A model generated the notes under the pieces. The model did not search any database and was not told the DNA's origin. It saw only the letters and a list, made by a program, of their open reading frames with translations. From the NCBI GenBank assembly GCA_035541255.1, contig DATKNR010000030.1, forward strand, positions 7,014 to 71,013: a DNA stretch of 64,000 bases, written 5' to 3'. The translations under genes and the position numbers were made by a program. Positions 28,614-37,338 of the stretch are shown here, piece after piece; positions within the stretch are counted from its first letter, which is position 1, and each line of letters opens with the position of its first letter. The DNA comes from JOPF136 sp035541255 (GTDB taxonomy: Bacteria; Acidobacteriota; Terriglobia; Acidiferrales; UBA7541).

Positions 28614-30236
28614 CTACCACTTCCAATCCTTGAATTGCTCACGCAGCCTCGACTTCATGAATTTTCCCACGGACGTGCGAGGAATGGCGTCCGCGAACTC
28701 TATGGCGTCCGGAAGCTGCCATTTCGCGAATTTTGTGGCCAGCAGCTCGGTCAACTCACGGCGCAAATCCTCGTCACCCAGGGTCGCAGTTTCCTTCTTC
28801 ACCACGACGGCCAGTGGACGCTCCTGCCACTTGGGGTGCGGCAATCCGATGACCGCGGCCTCCTTCACTGCCGGATGGGCCATCAGCGCGTTTTCCAGAG
28901 CCACGGAACTGATCCATTCGCCTCCGGACTTGATCACGTCTTTCGTCCGGTCAGCGATGCGCACGTAGCCTTCGGGATCGATCGTGGCTACGTCGCCCGT
29001 GCGGAACCATCCGTCCGCAGTCCAGCGGTCCGCCGCTTCCGGCATGTTGTAATAACTTTCAGCCACGAACGGCCCGCGCACTTGGAGCTCACCGGACGTT
29101 TTTCCATCCCACGGCGCTTCTCCTTCCAGCGACATCACCCGCGCGTCCACCAGCGGAAAGGGGATGCCCGCCAGTGCGCGAAGCCGCAGCTTCTCGGCCT
29201 CGGGCAGACCGGCCAGAGTGCTTTTCACGTACGCCGTTGTCCCCGCAGGGGTCATTTCCGTCATGCCCCACGAACAGCGCACGTTCATTCCGAGTGTGTT
29301 GCAGCGTTCCAGCAGGGCTTCCGGAGTGGCCGCACCGCCGGATGTTCCGCGGAAGCCCGCCGGAAGTCTCCACCTGCCGGGATGCGCTTCGAGTTGTTCG
29401 GCAATGCCCATCCACACGGTGGGCACGCCAGCCGCGTAGGACGTCCGCTCGCCGTCGATCAAATCGAGCAGGCTCGCTCCATCCAGATACGGCCCGGGGA
29501 GCACCACCTTCGTCCCCAGCATCGTGGCGGCCTGGGGCAATCCCCAACAGTTGGCGTGGAACATGGGCACGACCACCAGGGCGCAGTCCGCCTGGCTAAG
29601 CCCGAAGCCTTCCTCGAGCGCCACGGCAAGTGAATGCAGCACAAGCGCGCGGTGCGAGTAGGCCACGCCTTTCGGATGGCCCGTGGTGCCGCTGGTGTAG
29701 CACATGGCCGCAGCTTCATTTTCGTCCACGTCGGGGTAGCGGAAATCGGGGGCGGGCTCGATGAGCAAGTCTTCATAGTTGTTCCATCCCGGCGGGACAG
29801 GACTTCCGGAGGTGGGCACCACCCATACGCGCTCCATGGGACATTGTGGCCGGAATTTCTCGTAGCTCGGCACGAGTACGTCGTCAATGATCAGGAAGCG
29901 GTCGCCGGCATGTCTTGCGATCTGCGTGAGCTCGTCGCCGGAAAGACGCAGGTTCAGCGTGTGCACTACGCCGCCGGCGGCAGGCACGCCGAAATAGGCC
30001 TCCAAATGTTCCCGGTGATTCCAGCACAGCGTGGCGACGCGGTCGCCGCGCTTCAGGCCCGCGCGCAGCAGCCCGGCGGCGAGTGAGCGCGATCGGTGGT
30101 AGAGGTTGCCGTAAGTCGAACGCTGCAGCGAGCGGTCGGGCCGTCGCGATATGATTTCTACTTTCTGAAAATATTTTCCCGCACGCTCCAGGATGGAGAA
30201 GAGCGTGAGCGGATACGACATCATGGTTCCGCGCAT
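28614..30236 (-). CDS. Acyl-CoA synthetase (AMP-binding, fatty-acid type)
   Basis: A 540-residue ANL superfamily enzyme. The P-loop AMP-binding motif CYTSGTTGHPKGVAYSH, the later SWGMTEMTPAGT, DGWFRTGDVATIDPEGYVRI and the C-terminal hinge DRTKDVIKSGGEWIS are clear. The GGEW form is typical of medium/long-chain fatty acyl-CoA ligases. It activates a fatty acid to acyl-CoA through an acyl-AMP. The start may be 30236 or the ATG at 30224; both lack a strong RBS. There is no membrane segment. It is convergent with argJ and has no visible operon partners. Confidence 0.88.
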   Translation of the reverse strand: MRGTMMSYPLTLFSILERAGKYFQKVEIISRRPDRSLQRSTYGNLYHRSRSLAAGLLRAGLKRGDRVATLCWNHREHLEAYFGVPAAGGVVHTLNLRLSGDELTQIARHAGDRFLIIDDVLVPSYEKFRPQCPMERVWVVPTSGSPVPPGWNNYEDLLIEPAPDFRYPDVDENEAAAMCYTSGTTGHPKGVAYSHRALVLHSLAVALEEGFGLSQADCALVVVPMFHANCWGLPQAATMLGTKVVLPGPYLDGASLLDLIDGERTSYAAGVPTVWMGIAEQLEAHPGRWRLPAGFRGTSGGAATPEALLERCNTLGMNVRCSWGMTEMTPAGTTAYVKSTLAGLPEAEKLRLRALAGIPFPLVDARVMSLEGEAPWDGKTSGELQVRGPFVAESYYNMPEAADRWTADGWFRTGDVATIDPEGYVRIADRTKDVIKSGGEWISSVALENALMAHPAVKEAAVIGLPHPKWQERPLAVVVKKETATLGDEDLRRELTELLATKFAKWQLPDAIEFADAIPRTSVGKFMKSRLREQFKDWKW

Positions 30237-30426
30237 GGGTTGCCCGCCTCACGAGGCGCGTACTTCGGCCCCGGAGCGTGGAGATACTAGCATTACCCGC
30301 AATGCGCGCGGCCAAGTCTGACCAGAGAGATGCTCCGCCCGTCGCATGCGAGGCCATCATCGGAAATAACTTTCCGGTGTACACTCGCGGTTGTAGCGGA
30401 TGGCTCGTACCAGCTGGGGAGGCTAT

Positions 30427-30900
30427 ATGGGAAGCTTTCCATGGGGACCACATGGGCCGCAGAGCGGACCGAACCAGGTAACGCCTAACCCAACGCCCGC
30501 GTATGTTCCACCGCCGCCCATGGAAAGCCCGGGTTCTTTTGGTGTGCCGGCCCCCGCTTCGTACGGCGGCGGCGGAGGCGGAGTCGTCGGCTATCAGGGG
30601 ACGTACACCCCTGGTCCGAAGCACTACTGGCTCGCTCTTCCCCTGACTTTTTTCCTGGGCCCACTGGGATTGTTTTATGCGTCGAAGAAGGGCGCTCTTC
30701 TCCTTCTGGTTTTGTTCTTCGCCGGGCCCTATTTGCTGGCCTCCTACGGCCCATCATTAGGAATCTTCCCGCGCCATCCTCAGTTCGCTCTGCAGCGCGC
30801 CATGATCAACCAGATGTGGTCCCTGTGCGTTGTTCTCTCCATGATCTGGTCGGTGGTTGCCGTGCGTCTCCATAACAAGGCTCTAAAGGCCCGCAATTAG
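30427..30900 (+). CDS. Small membrane protein of unknown function
   Basis: ATG 30427 was chosen because GGGGAGG ends five bases upstream, giving 157 residues. The first 60 residues are rich in Pro and Gly (PNPTPAYVPPPPMESPGSFG, then a run of six Gly). The rest contains about three hydrophobic segments (LALPLTFFLGPLGLFYA, ALLLLVLFFAGPYLLA, MWSLCVVLSMIWSVVAV). The layout resembles small TM2- or DUF-type membrane proteins with a disordered N-terminus. I do not recognise the family. Confidence 0.65.
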   Translation: MGSFPWGPHGPQSGPNQVTPNPTPAYVPPPPMESPGSFGVPAPASYGGGGGGVVGYQGTYTPGPKHYWLALPLTFFLGPLGLFYASKKGALLLLVLFFAGPYLLASYGPSLGIFPRHPQFALQRAMINQMWSLCVVLSMIWSVVAVRLHNKALKARN

Positions 30901-30976
30901 ATTGTCGTCCGTGAGATTGGAAAAGCCGACAGCCAAAGGTAGAGAGGGCTCGGGTCAGGGGAGGAATTCATCGCGT

Positions 30977-30993
30977 GGGCAATTATTCCCCCC
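30977..30993 (+). promoter_or_regulatory. Operator-like palindrome upstream of the exporter operon
   Basis: GGGCAATTATTCCCCCC matches 15 of 17 bases of the palindrome GGGGGAATTATTCCCCC found at 38345, counting from the shared centre. It lies about 108 bp before the proposed -24 element of the operon beginning at 31178, a normal position for a bacterial enhancer-binding protein. The surrounding 30901-31177 region holds no gene. Confidence 0.6.
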
Positions 30994-31091
30994 GCTCGCA
31001 CGAGTTTTGGAGGTGAGGCCTACAGCGGACGAGACAGCAACACGGCCACTGCCGAAAAGTGCCCGTGCCGCCTTTTCTTGACACCGCCAGA

Positions 31092-31105
31092 GGCCATTTG
31101 CTAGC
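31092..31105 (+). promoter_or_regulatory. Possible sigma54 promoter of the exporter operon
   Basis: GG (31092-31093), ten bases, then GC (31104-31105): AGGCCATTTGCTAGCC. The -12 half is weaker than in the peptide units (TAGC rather than ATGC). A TTGACA at 31078-31083 offers an alternative sigma70 -35, with CTAGCC as a poor -10. The gap to the ATG is 73 nt. Confidence 0.4.
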
Positions 31106-31177
31106 CTCCCCGCAGAATTTCCGGCGAGTGGTGCTTTCCACAGGGGAGTATACCCGGGTGGCGACAATGGAGGCTGG

Positions 31178-33598
31178 ATGGAACGGCTCGAGGCTCTTTA
31201 TGAGCTGGCGACTTCGTATCATTCGTGCCGGGATACGGAAGGCCTCCTGAAAGCATTTGCGCGCGATCTGCGCGCTCGTCTGGGGCCCCAGGCTGTCCTT
31301 CTCTGGCTGAAGGATGGCGGCGAAGAATCCCTGCGCTGCCGTGAAAAGTCGTTCGCGGCCGGTGAGCGAATCGAACCACGGCAGGAGGGCGAAGCCGATG
31401 GCTTGCTGACCGAGGTCCTCGTCTCGCGCGGATCCCGGCGGCTGGGGGCGGCCGAAAAAAAGGCCCGGCTCCTTTCTCACCTCGATCCCGCCTATCGCGA
31501 ACGCGTCCAGACAGCGCTGTACGTCTCCATTCCCGGCGCCTCGGGGCCTGCGGGGGTCGCGGAACTGCTGAACAAAGCCGGCGGCGAGTTCACCACCGAA
31601 GACGGCGCGTATCTCGAAGAAGCCGCACGCATGACCGGGCGTGCCCTGGACGCGATTCGCGCAGCCGAGACGGAGCGCAACGCGCAGTTCGAAACGCTGG
31701 AACGGCTCACCGCGCTTTACGATATCGCGCGCATATTCAACTCCACGCTTGAGCGGGAAGACCTGTGCCCCATCGTGACCAGCAAGATCCGCGACATCCT
31801 GGGAGCGCAGGCGTGCAACCTATGGCTTGTGGGCTCTGACGGCGAGTCGCTAGAGTTTGCCCATCAGGATGGGGAAGACCCCACCACGGACGAGAACACC
31901 GAAGTCACGATGGGCGAGGGGTTGGTCGGGGCAGTGGCTCGCGATGGGAAAGGTCTCCTGGCAGCCGACGCGTCCGTGGAGGCGCTGCTCGATTCCCGGC
32001 GCTCCGCGGTGGAGGGATTTACGATCACTTCCGCCATGGCCGCCCCGCTGCTCAAGGACGATCGCGTGCTCGGCGTGGTCGAAGTGATCAACAAACTCGA
32101 CGAGACTCAGTTCGACGATGACGACCTGTTTTTCCTCAACAGCGTGGGGGAGCAGGCCGGACTCGCCGTCCACAATGCCAACCTGCTGCAGGCCGAGCGC
32201 AAAGTGCACGAATTGGGAGCGCTGCTGACGCTGAGCAAGGAAATCACTTCCACGCTGGATCTCGACCACATTCTCACCACCCTGGTCCATCAGGCGGCGG
32301 AAGTGCTTCCCTTCGAACGCTGCACGATCGGCCTTTACGACGGCGCGAAGTTTTATCTTGCGGCGGTATCCGGTGAGCCGGAAGTGCCGGACACGCCGGA
32401 GATGAAGCGCCTTCGCGAGGTTCTGGAATGGGCCGGAGAGGACTACGAAGCGGTATCCGCGGACTGCGAGGATGGGACCTGGACGAGCGCGCCCGAAAAG
32501 CCGGATCCGCGCCTGATTCCTTACCTGACCGAGCGACAGATGAACGGTTTCTACGCACGGTCGCTCCGCGACGACCAGGGCACGCTGGGCGTGATCGCGC
32601 TGGAGAGTCCTGAAGCGGAGTTTCTGTCCGAAAGCCAGCTCGAAACTCTTGAAATTCTGGCCAGCCAGGTGACCGTGGCGATTCGAAACGCGCGGTTGTA
32701 CCAGAACGTCCCGCTGATTCGCGTCTGGCAGCCCGTGGTGGAAACGCGGCAGAAGTTGCGGTCGGTGGCTGTAGGGCGGCGTATCGAGCTGTTTACCCGG
32801 GCGATCGTGGTCGCTGTTCTCCTGGTGGCCGTGCCTTGGCCAATGCGGGTGGACGGGACAGCGCACGTCATCCCGGCGCAGCGGAGAGTAATCACTGCGG
32901 AGTCGGACGGCATCATCCGGCAGGTCTTCGTCCACGAAGGCGAACGCGTGGAGGCCGGGGCTCCGCTTGCCCAGCTCGATACTGGTGAAATCAATGTCCG
33001 GCTGGAGACCGCGCGGGCGCAACTTGCCCTGGCGCGCCACGATCTTGCCGAGGCTCAGTATCGGCGGGACATGGAAGGCGCCGGCAGGGCTCGCCTGCGC
33101 ATGGACATGGCCCAGGCCGCTGTGGATCTGGAGAGTGATCGGCTGGCTCGCGCCCGCCTCGTCGCGCCCATGGAAGGCCTGGTGGTGACCCCAAAAGTCG
33201 AGGAAAAAGTGGGCCGGCTCATTACGCGTGGCGAAACCTTCTGCGAATTGGTCGAGCCAAACCGCATGGCGGCTGACGTTTTGTTTCCGGAGACTGACGA
33301 ATCGATGGTCCGGCCCGGCGCTTCCGTTGCCCTGAAGGTCAATGCCCTGCCCTCCGTCACCTTCCATGGCAAAGTGGAGTGGCTGGGCACGCAGACGGTC
33401 GCTTCCGAGGGCGACCAATATTTCCAGGCGCGTGCCGTGTTCGAGAACGCCATGGGTTTGCGCGACGACATGGTCGGTCAGGCCAAAGTGGGCGTGCGCG
33501 GCGGATGGTTCCAGAGCGGCTGGTATCCCGTGGGGTATGTTCTGTTGCGGCCGCCGGCCCGTTGGCTGTGGCGGAAAGTGTGGACTTGGCTTCCGTGA
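31178..33598 (+). CDS. Triple-GAF sensor fused to a membrane-fusion (HlyD-like) adaptor
   Basis: An 806-residue protein. Residues about 15-165, 175-330 and 345-515 form three GAF-like domains; the second is clearest (ERLTALYDIARIFNSTLERED, then MAAPLLKDDRVLGVVEVIN). One membrane segment is at about 541-557 (AIVVAVLLVAVPWPM). After it come a lipoyl/barrel-sandwich hybrid (ITAESDGIIRQVFVHEGERV), a short helical hairpin (LETARAQLALARHDLAEAQY), the returning half (LVAPMEGLVVTPKVEEKVG) and a beta-barrel. The GAF part should be cytoplasmic and the adaptor part periplasmic. Joining ligand sensing to a transport adaptor in one chain is unusual. It heads an operon with two further adaptor-type proteins, 50 nt and 3 nt apart. 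Confidence 0.85.
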   Translation: MERLEALYELATSYHSCRDTEGLLKAFARDLRARLGPQAVLLWLKDGGEESLRCREKSFAAGERIEPRQEGEADGLLTEVLVSRGSRRLGAAEKKARLLSHLDPAYRERVQTALYVSIPGASGPAGVAELLNKAGGEFTTEDGAYLEEAARMTGRALDAIRAAETERNAQFETLERLTALYDIARIFNSTLEREDLCPIVTSKIRDILGAQACNLWLVGSDGESLEFAHQDGEDPTTDENTEVTMGEGLVGAVARDGKGLLAADASVEALLDSRRSAVEGFTITSAMAAPLLKDDRVLGVVEVINKLDETQFDDDDLFFLNSVGEQAGLAVHNANLLQAERKVHELGALLTLSKEITSTLDLDHILTTLVHQAAEVLPFERCTIGLYDGAKFYLAAVSGEPEVPDTPEMKRLREVLEWAGEDYEAVSADCEDGTWTSAPEKPDPRLIPYLTERQMNGFYARSLRDDQGTLGVIALESPEAEFLSESQLETLEILASQVTVAIRNARLYQNVPLIRVWQPVVETRQKLRSVAVGRRIELFTRAIVVAVLLVAVPWPMRVDGTAHVIPAQRRVITAESDGIIRQVFVHEGERVEAGAPLAQLDTGEINVRLETARAQLALARHDLAEAQYRRDMEGAGRARLRMDMAQAAVDLESDRLARARLVAPMEGLVVTPKVEEKVGRLITRGETFCELVEPNRMAADVLFPETDESMVRPGASVALKVNALPSVTFHGKVEWLGTQTVASEGDQYFQARAVFENAMGLRDDMVGQAKVGVRGGWFQSGWYPVGYVLLRPPARWLWRKVWTWLP

Positions 33599-33648
33599 GA
33601 GGCAAAGCAGGTGTTGCGTATCTGCGGAACTGGAACGGAGAGACGAGA

Positions 33649-34560
33649 ATGAAATCCTGGGCACTCTGCCTGTCGGCCGCGCTGCTGGCCGCCATGGCCG
33701 CGGGATGCAGCAGCGAGCCCGCACCCGAACGGGCCGCAGCGGCCTCCTCGCGCACGCCCTCTTCTCATCCGGCGGCTGCGACGGCTTCCGCAGCTTCCGC
33801 GCGGGAGATCCCAGCAGTGCTGATGGTGGAGCATGAGGTGGACGTGGTGGCGGAAGGCGACGGTGAGGTCATCGGGCTAAACGCCGATGAGGGATCGGAA
33901 GTGACTGCCGGCGGACTTCTCGCGCGGCTGGATTCACGGCAGGTGCAGGCGCAGCTCGAGCAAGCGCAGGCCGACCTGAAGATTTCCGAGTACAACGTGA
34001 AATACAACGAAGCCGAACTCCACGCCAACGAGTCCCGTCTAAGACGCGCCCAGCTCATGTTTAACGAAGGACTCGGCAGCAAGGCCGACCTGGACACCGC
34101 CGAATTTCAAGCCAAGGGTTCCGCGTACGACCTGGAAAGCTGGAAGGCAACCGTTGAGAAGCGCCACGCAGAGGTGAAAGGCCTCGAACTTCAACTTCAA
34201 AAAACCCGCATCCTTGCGCCCTTTGCCGGCGTGATCTCGCGGCGATACGTTCGCGAGGGCGACGTGGTCACCAAGGGAACCAAATGTTTCCGCCTCAGCC
34301 AACTGAGCCCGCTGCTCGTGGAATTTCAGGTGCCGGAAACCGATGCCCACAAGCCGGCTGTGGCACAGCCCGTGAAAGGGACTTTGCTGAGCGATCCAAA
34401 CCGCTGGTTTGACGCGCGAATCACACGCGTCAGCCCAGTTGTGGATGCGGCTAGCGGAAGTTACGAGGTCAGGGCCACGCTTCTGGCGCCATCGCCGGAG
34501 CTAAAGCCTGGGATGGCCGTTCGGATCGTCTGGCCCGCGCCCTCCACGCCTCACCCCTGA
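33649..34560 (+). CDS. Lipoprotein membrane-fusion (HlyD/RND-type) periplasmic adaptor
   Basis: A 303-residue protein from ATG 33649 with GGAGAGACGAG upstream. A signal peptide ends in the lipobox AAMAAGC, so Cys21 should be lipidated. After an Ala/Ser linker come the first lipoyl half (EVDVVAEGDGEVIGLNADEG), a coiled-coil hairpin (LEQAQADLKISEYNVKYNEA to EKRHAEVKGLELQLQKT), the second half (ILAPFAGVISRRYVREGDVV) and a beta-barrel. The layout is that of RND-pump adaptors, yet no RND pump or TolC gene is adjacent. It lies in one operon with the GAF-adaptor and the M50 protein. Confidence 0.87.
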   Translation: MKSWALCLSAALLAAMAAGCSSEPAPERAAAASSRTPSSHPAAATASAASAREIPAVLMVEHEVDVVAEGDGEVIGLNADEGSEVTAGGLLARLDSRQVQAQLEQAQADLKISEYNVKYNEAELHANESRLRRAQLMFNEGLGSKADLDTAEFQAKGSAYDLESWKATVEKRHAEVKGLELQLQKTRILAPFAGVISRRYVREGDVVTKGTKCFRLSQLSPLLVEFQVPETDAHKPAVAQPVKGTLLSDPNRWFDARITRVSPVVDAASGSYEVRATLLAPSPELKPGMAVRIVWPAPSTPHP

Positions 34561-34563
34561 GCC

Positions 34564-36735
34564 ATGCGGCTCGGTCCCACTTCGCTGCGGGCCCAGGGTG
34601 CCGTGGCCCGTGCCCTGCGGCGTCCCAAGCTGCGGGAGGACCTCCAAATCAGTGAGCAAGTGGTCCGCGGCGAGACCAGCTTTGTCATCAAGGTTCCTCA
34701 CCTGTTCAAATACGCGCGCTATGGACCGCTGGAATTCAGCGTATTGAAGCAGGCGGATGGCACGCGAACCCTCGCGGAAATTGCCGCCGGCGTCAACGCG
34801 GAGGCCGGGGAAGAAGCGATCGGCGAAGCTGACGTCGGCGACTTCCTCGAATCCACCGATCCCGACCTGTGGGAGGAGGGAGCGGGGAAAAAGAATCTTG
34901 CCATCCTGGAAAAGATCCGCGAGGAACGACGCGAGCGCGTAAACACGGCAAGCGTTTTGTACATCCACTTTTCCGCGTGGAATCCCGACCGCACTCTCGA
35001 ACGGATTCTGCCCTACCTCCGCTGGCTCTTCACCCCGTGGTTCGTCGCGTTCTCGGTGCTCCTGTACACCGTCATGGCAGTGATCCTGGCAAACAACTGG
35101 ACGCGCGTGCAGAGCGACACGGTGGCGTTCTACACCTTCACGAATAAGACCCTCTATGACATCTGGGAATTCTGGGCGATTTTGTTCGTGGTGATCGCCG
35201 TCCATGAGTTCGGCCACGGACTTACCTGCAAGTATTTTGGCGGTGAGGTGCCGCGGATGGGCTTCATGCTCATCTATTTCGGGCCGGCCTTTTTCACCGA
35301 CACGACGGACATGCACGTATTCGATAAGTCGTCGAAGCGGCTATGGGTCATTTTCGCCGGGCTGTGGATCGAAATGGTCATCTGCGCATTTGCCACGATT
35401 GCTTGGGCGCTTGCGCCTCCCGGCTCTTCCTTCAGCGACCTGTGTTACAAGACGGTCCTGCTCACCGGCGTCTCCGGGCTCATCTTCAACCTGAATCCGC
35501 TGATGAAGTACGACGGTTACTACGCGCTCATGCAGTTTCTCGAGATCGACAACATGCGCGAGGACGCTTTCGATTACCTGAAATTGTGGATGCGGCGCTA
35601 CGTGCTGAGGCAGGACGTCGAGCTGCCTCAGGTGGGCAAGCGCCGGCGGCGGATCTTTCTCATTTATGCTTCGCTTGCCGTCCTGTATGGCGCATTCGTG
35701 CTGATTCTGGTCGCGGGGTGGCTCAGGAATTTCTTGGTGAATCGCCTCGGCGTGGGCTGGGGTTATTTAATCACGGCCGTGGCGTTGTACTTCATGACGC
35801 GCAAGAGTTTGTTGCCGGCACTTGCCACGGTGCGTAACCGCCTGCCCGTTTGGAAGGAGCATCTTATGGCCTGGAAAATGTCGAGAACGCAGCAGGTGGG
35901 AGTCGCCGCCGCTTTCCTTCTGATTCTGGTCACACCGATTTCTCGCACCACCACCAGCGAATTCCTGCTCGAGCCAGGCGTGCGAGCCGAGGCCCGTGCG
36001 CAGATGTCCGGATGGGTCGACCAGGTGCTCATCCGCTCCGGCGATTCCGTAAACCAGGGGCAGGTACTGGCCGTGTTGCGCAACCCCGAACTCGATGCCC
36101 ATCTCCGCGAGCTCTCCGCGCAGCGTTCTCTCGCCGAGAATTCGCTTCTGGCGTCCCGCCAGCGGCGGGATAACAACGCCGCCGACGTCGCGTTCCGTGA
36201 ATTCCAGCGTCTGGACGCGGCGGTGCACGAGGCCCGTGTGCAACAGGGTCACCTCTTGTTGCTGGCGCCGCACACGGGCGTTGTGACCACGCTCGGTGTG
36301 GAACAGACCGTAGGCGAATTCCTGCCGCAGGGCGGACTGTTTGCCGTCATCGCAGACCGCAGTGTGATGCGCGCGCGCATCCTGGTGCGCGACTGGGAAC
36401 TTCAGTATGTCACCGACGCCGCGTCCAACTCTCCGTCCGGTATGGAAGCCCTGCTCAATGTGCGTTCCTATCCTTATCGCAGCTTTGAGGGCCGGGTGAC
36501 GCGAATCCTGCCCGCGGCGGCGACGGACGAGCCCGTCACTCTTCCCAAAAGCCCGGAGAGGGCGGGTCAGCGCCTCAGCAACTACTTTGCTGTGGAGATG
36601 GAATTCCAGAATTCCGGGGGCGAATTGCGGGAAGGTATGACGGGCACTGCCAAAATCTATGGTGCACATCGGCGGCCACTGATCTGGCAGTGGACGCGGG
36701 GATCCTGGCGCTGGCTTCGTTCTGTTCTCTGGTAG
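34564..36735 (+). CDS. PqqD-like/M50 zinc metalloprotease/adaptor fusion
   Basis: A 723-residue multi-pass membrane protein starting 3 nt after the previous stop. Residues about 25-95 resemble the PqqD/peptide-chaperone fold (VVRGETSFVIKVPHLFKYAR, then LKQADGTRTLAEIAAGVN). The membrane part (about 150-460) carries the site-2-protease motif HEFGH (H214-H218) and a second zinc motif NPLMKYDGYY (Asp317). A further membrane segment leads to a lipoyl-like domain (EARAQMSGWVDQVLIRSGDS to LLLAPHTGVVTTLGVEQTVG). This is the architecture annotated as putative peptide zinc metalloprotease. A PqqD-like domain next to a protease suggests recognition of a peptide substrate, and the Lys-rich micropeptides next door are candidates. 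Confidence 0.85.
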   Translation: MRLGPTSLRAQGAVARALRRPKLREDLQISEQVVRGETSFVIKVPHLFKYARYGPLEFSVLKQADGTRTLAEIAAGVNAEAGEEAIGEADVGDFLESTDPDLWEEGAGKKNLAILEKIREERRERVNTASVLYIHFSAWNPDRTLERILPYLRWLFTPWFVAFSVLLYTVMAVILANNWTRVQSDTVAFYTFTNKTLYDIWEFWAILFVVIAVHEFGHGLTCKYFGGEVPRMGFMLIYFGPAFFTDTTDMHVFDKSSKRLWVIFAGLWIEMVICAFATIAWALAPPGSSFSDLCYKTVLLTGVSGLIFNLNPLMKYDGYYALMQFLEIDNMREDAFDYLKLWMRRYVLRQDVELPQVGKRRRRIFLIYASLAVLYGAFVLILVAGWLRNFLVNRLGVGWGYLITAVALYFMTRKSLLPALATVRNRLPVWKEHLMAWKMSRTQQVGVAAAFLLILVTPISRTTTSEFLLEPGVRAEARAQMSGWVDQVLIRSGDSVNQGQVLAVLRNPELDAHLRELSAQRSLAENSLLASRQRRDNNAADVAFREFQRLDAAVHEARVQQGHLLLLAPHTGVVTTLGVEQTVGEFLPQGGLFAVIADRSVMRARILVRDWELQYVTDAASNSPSGMEALLNVRSYPYRSFEGRVTRILPAAATDEPVTLPKSPERAGQRLSNYFAVEMEFQNSGGELREGMTGTAKIYGAHRRPLIWQWTRGSWRWLRSVLW

Positions 36736-36780
36736 TCGGAAGCGCTCTTTCCGCAGTCGAGGAGATCGCGCGAAACGTTC

Positions 36781-36817
36781 CAAAAAGTAGAGGCCATCCC
36801 AGCGTCGGGATGGCCTC
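36781..36817 (-). terminator. Intrinsic terminator of peptide unit 1
   Basis: On the minus strand an 11-bp stem (GAGGCCATCCC paired with GGGATGGCCTC, hexanucleotide loop) is followed by TACTTTTTGG. It lies 23 nt after the stop of the 22-codon gene. The GGCCATCCC stem is shared with the unit 2 terminator. Confidence 0.85.
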
Positions 36818-36839
36818 CAAGGAAAATGCAAGGGGGCAG

Positions 36840-36908
36840 TTACTTCTTTGCGGAGAGAGTCTTGGTGCCGGAAAGCTTCTTGCCTCTCTTCAAGCTCTTC
36901 TTTGCCAT
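36840..36908 (-). CDS. Lys-rich micropeptide 1 (22 aa)
   Basis: ATG 36908 to TAA, preceded by GGAGGATGGGAG. The product begins MAKKSLKRGKKLSGTKTL and ends SAKK; 10 of 22 residues are Lys or Arg. Fourteen of its first 18 positions are identical to the peptides at 37604 and 38091. It has its own promoter (GG-N10-GC 60 nt upstream) and its own terminator, so it is a monocistronic unit of about 175 nt. There is no signal peptide. The neighbouring operon encodes PqqD-like, M50 and adaptor proteins on the opposite strand, ending 105 nt away. The function is unknown; a substrate of that machinery is the working idea. Confidence 0.85.
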   Translation of the reverse strand: MAKKSLKRGKKLSGTKTLSAKK

Positions 36909-36967
36909 CTCCCATCCTCCGGGGCACCCGCCTTTCTTCCTGGCTTGCGCCCATCCGCTGTGTGTGA

Positions 36968-36981
36968 GCATTCTTAGTACC
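36968..36981 (-). promoter_or_regulatory. Sigma54-type promoter of peptide unit 1
   Basis: Minus strand TTCGGTACTAAGAATGCTCA: GG at 36981-36980, ten bases, GC at 36969-36968. It shares AATGCT with unit 2. No palindromic operator was found in the usual position upstream (near 37100). Confidence 0.6.
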
Positions 36982-37109
36982 GAATCCGCTGCAATGCAAG
37001 TGGCAGTATCCCGTGGGATCGGCTCGGGGCCGGAATCGGAAGTCGCGCTGCCCAAGCGTCCGGCTTGGAGATCCATTCATTGGCAGTCAGCTCGTGCACT
37101 GCGAATCTG

Positions 37110-37151
37110 AAAAACGAGGAGGCCGCCACCGGGGGGAGGTGGCGGCCTTTT
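37110..37151. terminator. Strong hairpin, terminator of unit 4 on the minus strand and possibly of the exporter operon on the plus strand
   Basis: A perfect 10-bp stem, GGCCGCCACC (37121-37130) with GGTGGCGGCC (37138-37147). On the minus strand it is followed by TCCTCG and five T; on the plus strand by TTTTGGGGG. Its form resembles the three peptide terminators, and it ends a unit starting at the promoter at 37325. Confidence 0.7.
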
Positions 37152-37320
37152 GGGGGTTACGGGCGGAGTAAAACTCAAAATCTTCGAATGTGATGACGGT
37201 CTGTCTCGCTCTGTTCTCCCAGGTCTTCCTTCTCATTCGTAAGCAGATTCAACTTCCAGCCATCGAAACCTTTTCCGCCTTGCGATCTCTCCAGACTGCG
37301 TCAATCAGGACTCAACGACT
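37152..37320 (-). other. Unit 4: promoter-terminator unit without a recognisable peptide
   Basis: The stretch between the sigma54-type promoter at 37325-37338 and the terminator at 37110-37147 matches the other three units in length (about 190 nt). At the expected place (37263, 62 nt after the -12 GC) there is ATG GCT GGA AGT TGA, preceded by GGCGGAAAAGG: only four codons. Other frames give MRRKTWENRARQ... running through the hairpin, or a TTG-started MNLLTNEKEDLGEQ; neither resembles the peptide family. It may be a decayed copy or a small RNA. Confidence 0.45.
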
Positions 37321-37324
37321 TAGT

Positions 37325-37338
37325 GCATTTTGCGAGCC
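37325..37338 (-). promoter_or_regulatory. Sigma54-type promoter of unit 4
   Basis: Minus strand TTTGGCTCGCAAAATGCACT: GG at 37338-37337, ten bases, GC at 37326-37325. This is among the better matches to TGGCACG-N4-TTGCW in the group. A degenerate copy of the operator (GGGAGAAATCACCCCC, 37433-37448) lies about 103 bp upstream. Confidence 0.6.

Noticed and set aside
33379..33648. Upstream extension of the lipoprotein adaptor frame
   Set aside because: It overlaps the end of the GAF-adaptor gene; the ATG at 33649 has an RBS and starts a lipoprotein signal peptide.
37000..37020. ATCCCGTGGGAT palindrome as the operator of peptide unit 1
   Set aside because: The sequence differs from the GGGGGAATWATTCCCCC family and it is too close to the -24 element.
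37111..37236. MRRKTWENRARQ... frame as the peptide of unit 4
   Set aside because: No RBS, no resemblance to the peptide family, and it reads through the terminator hairpin.
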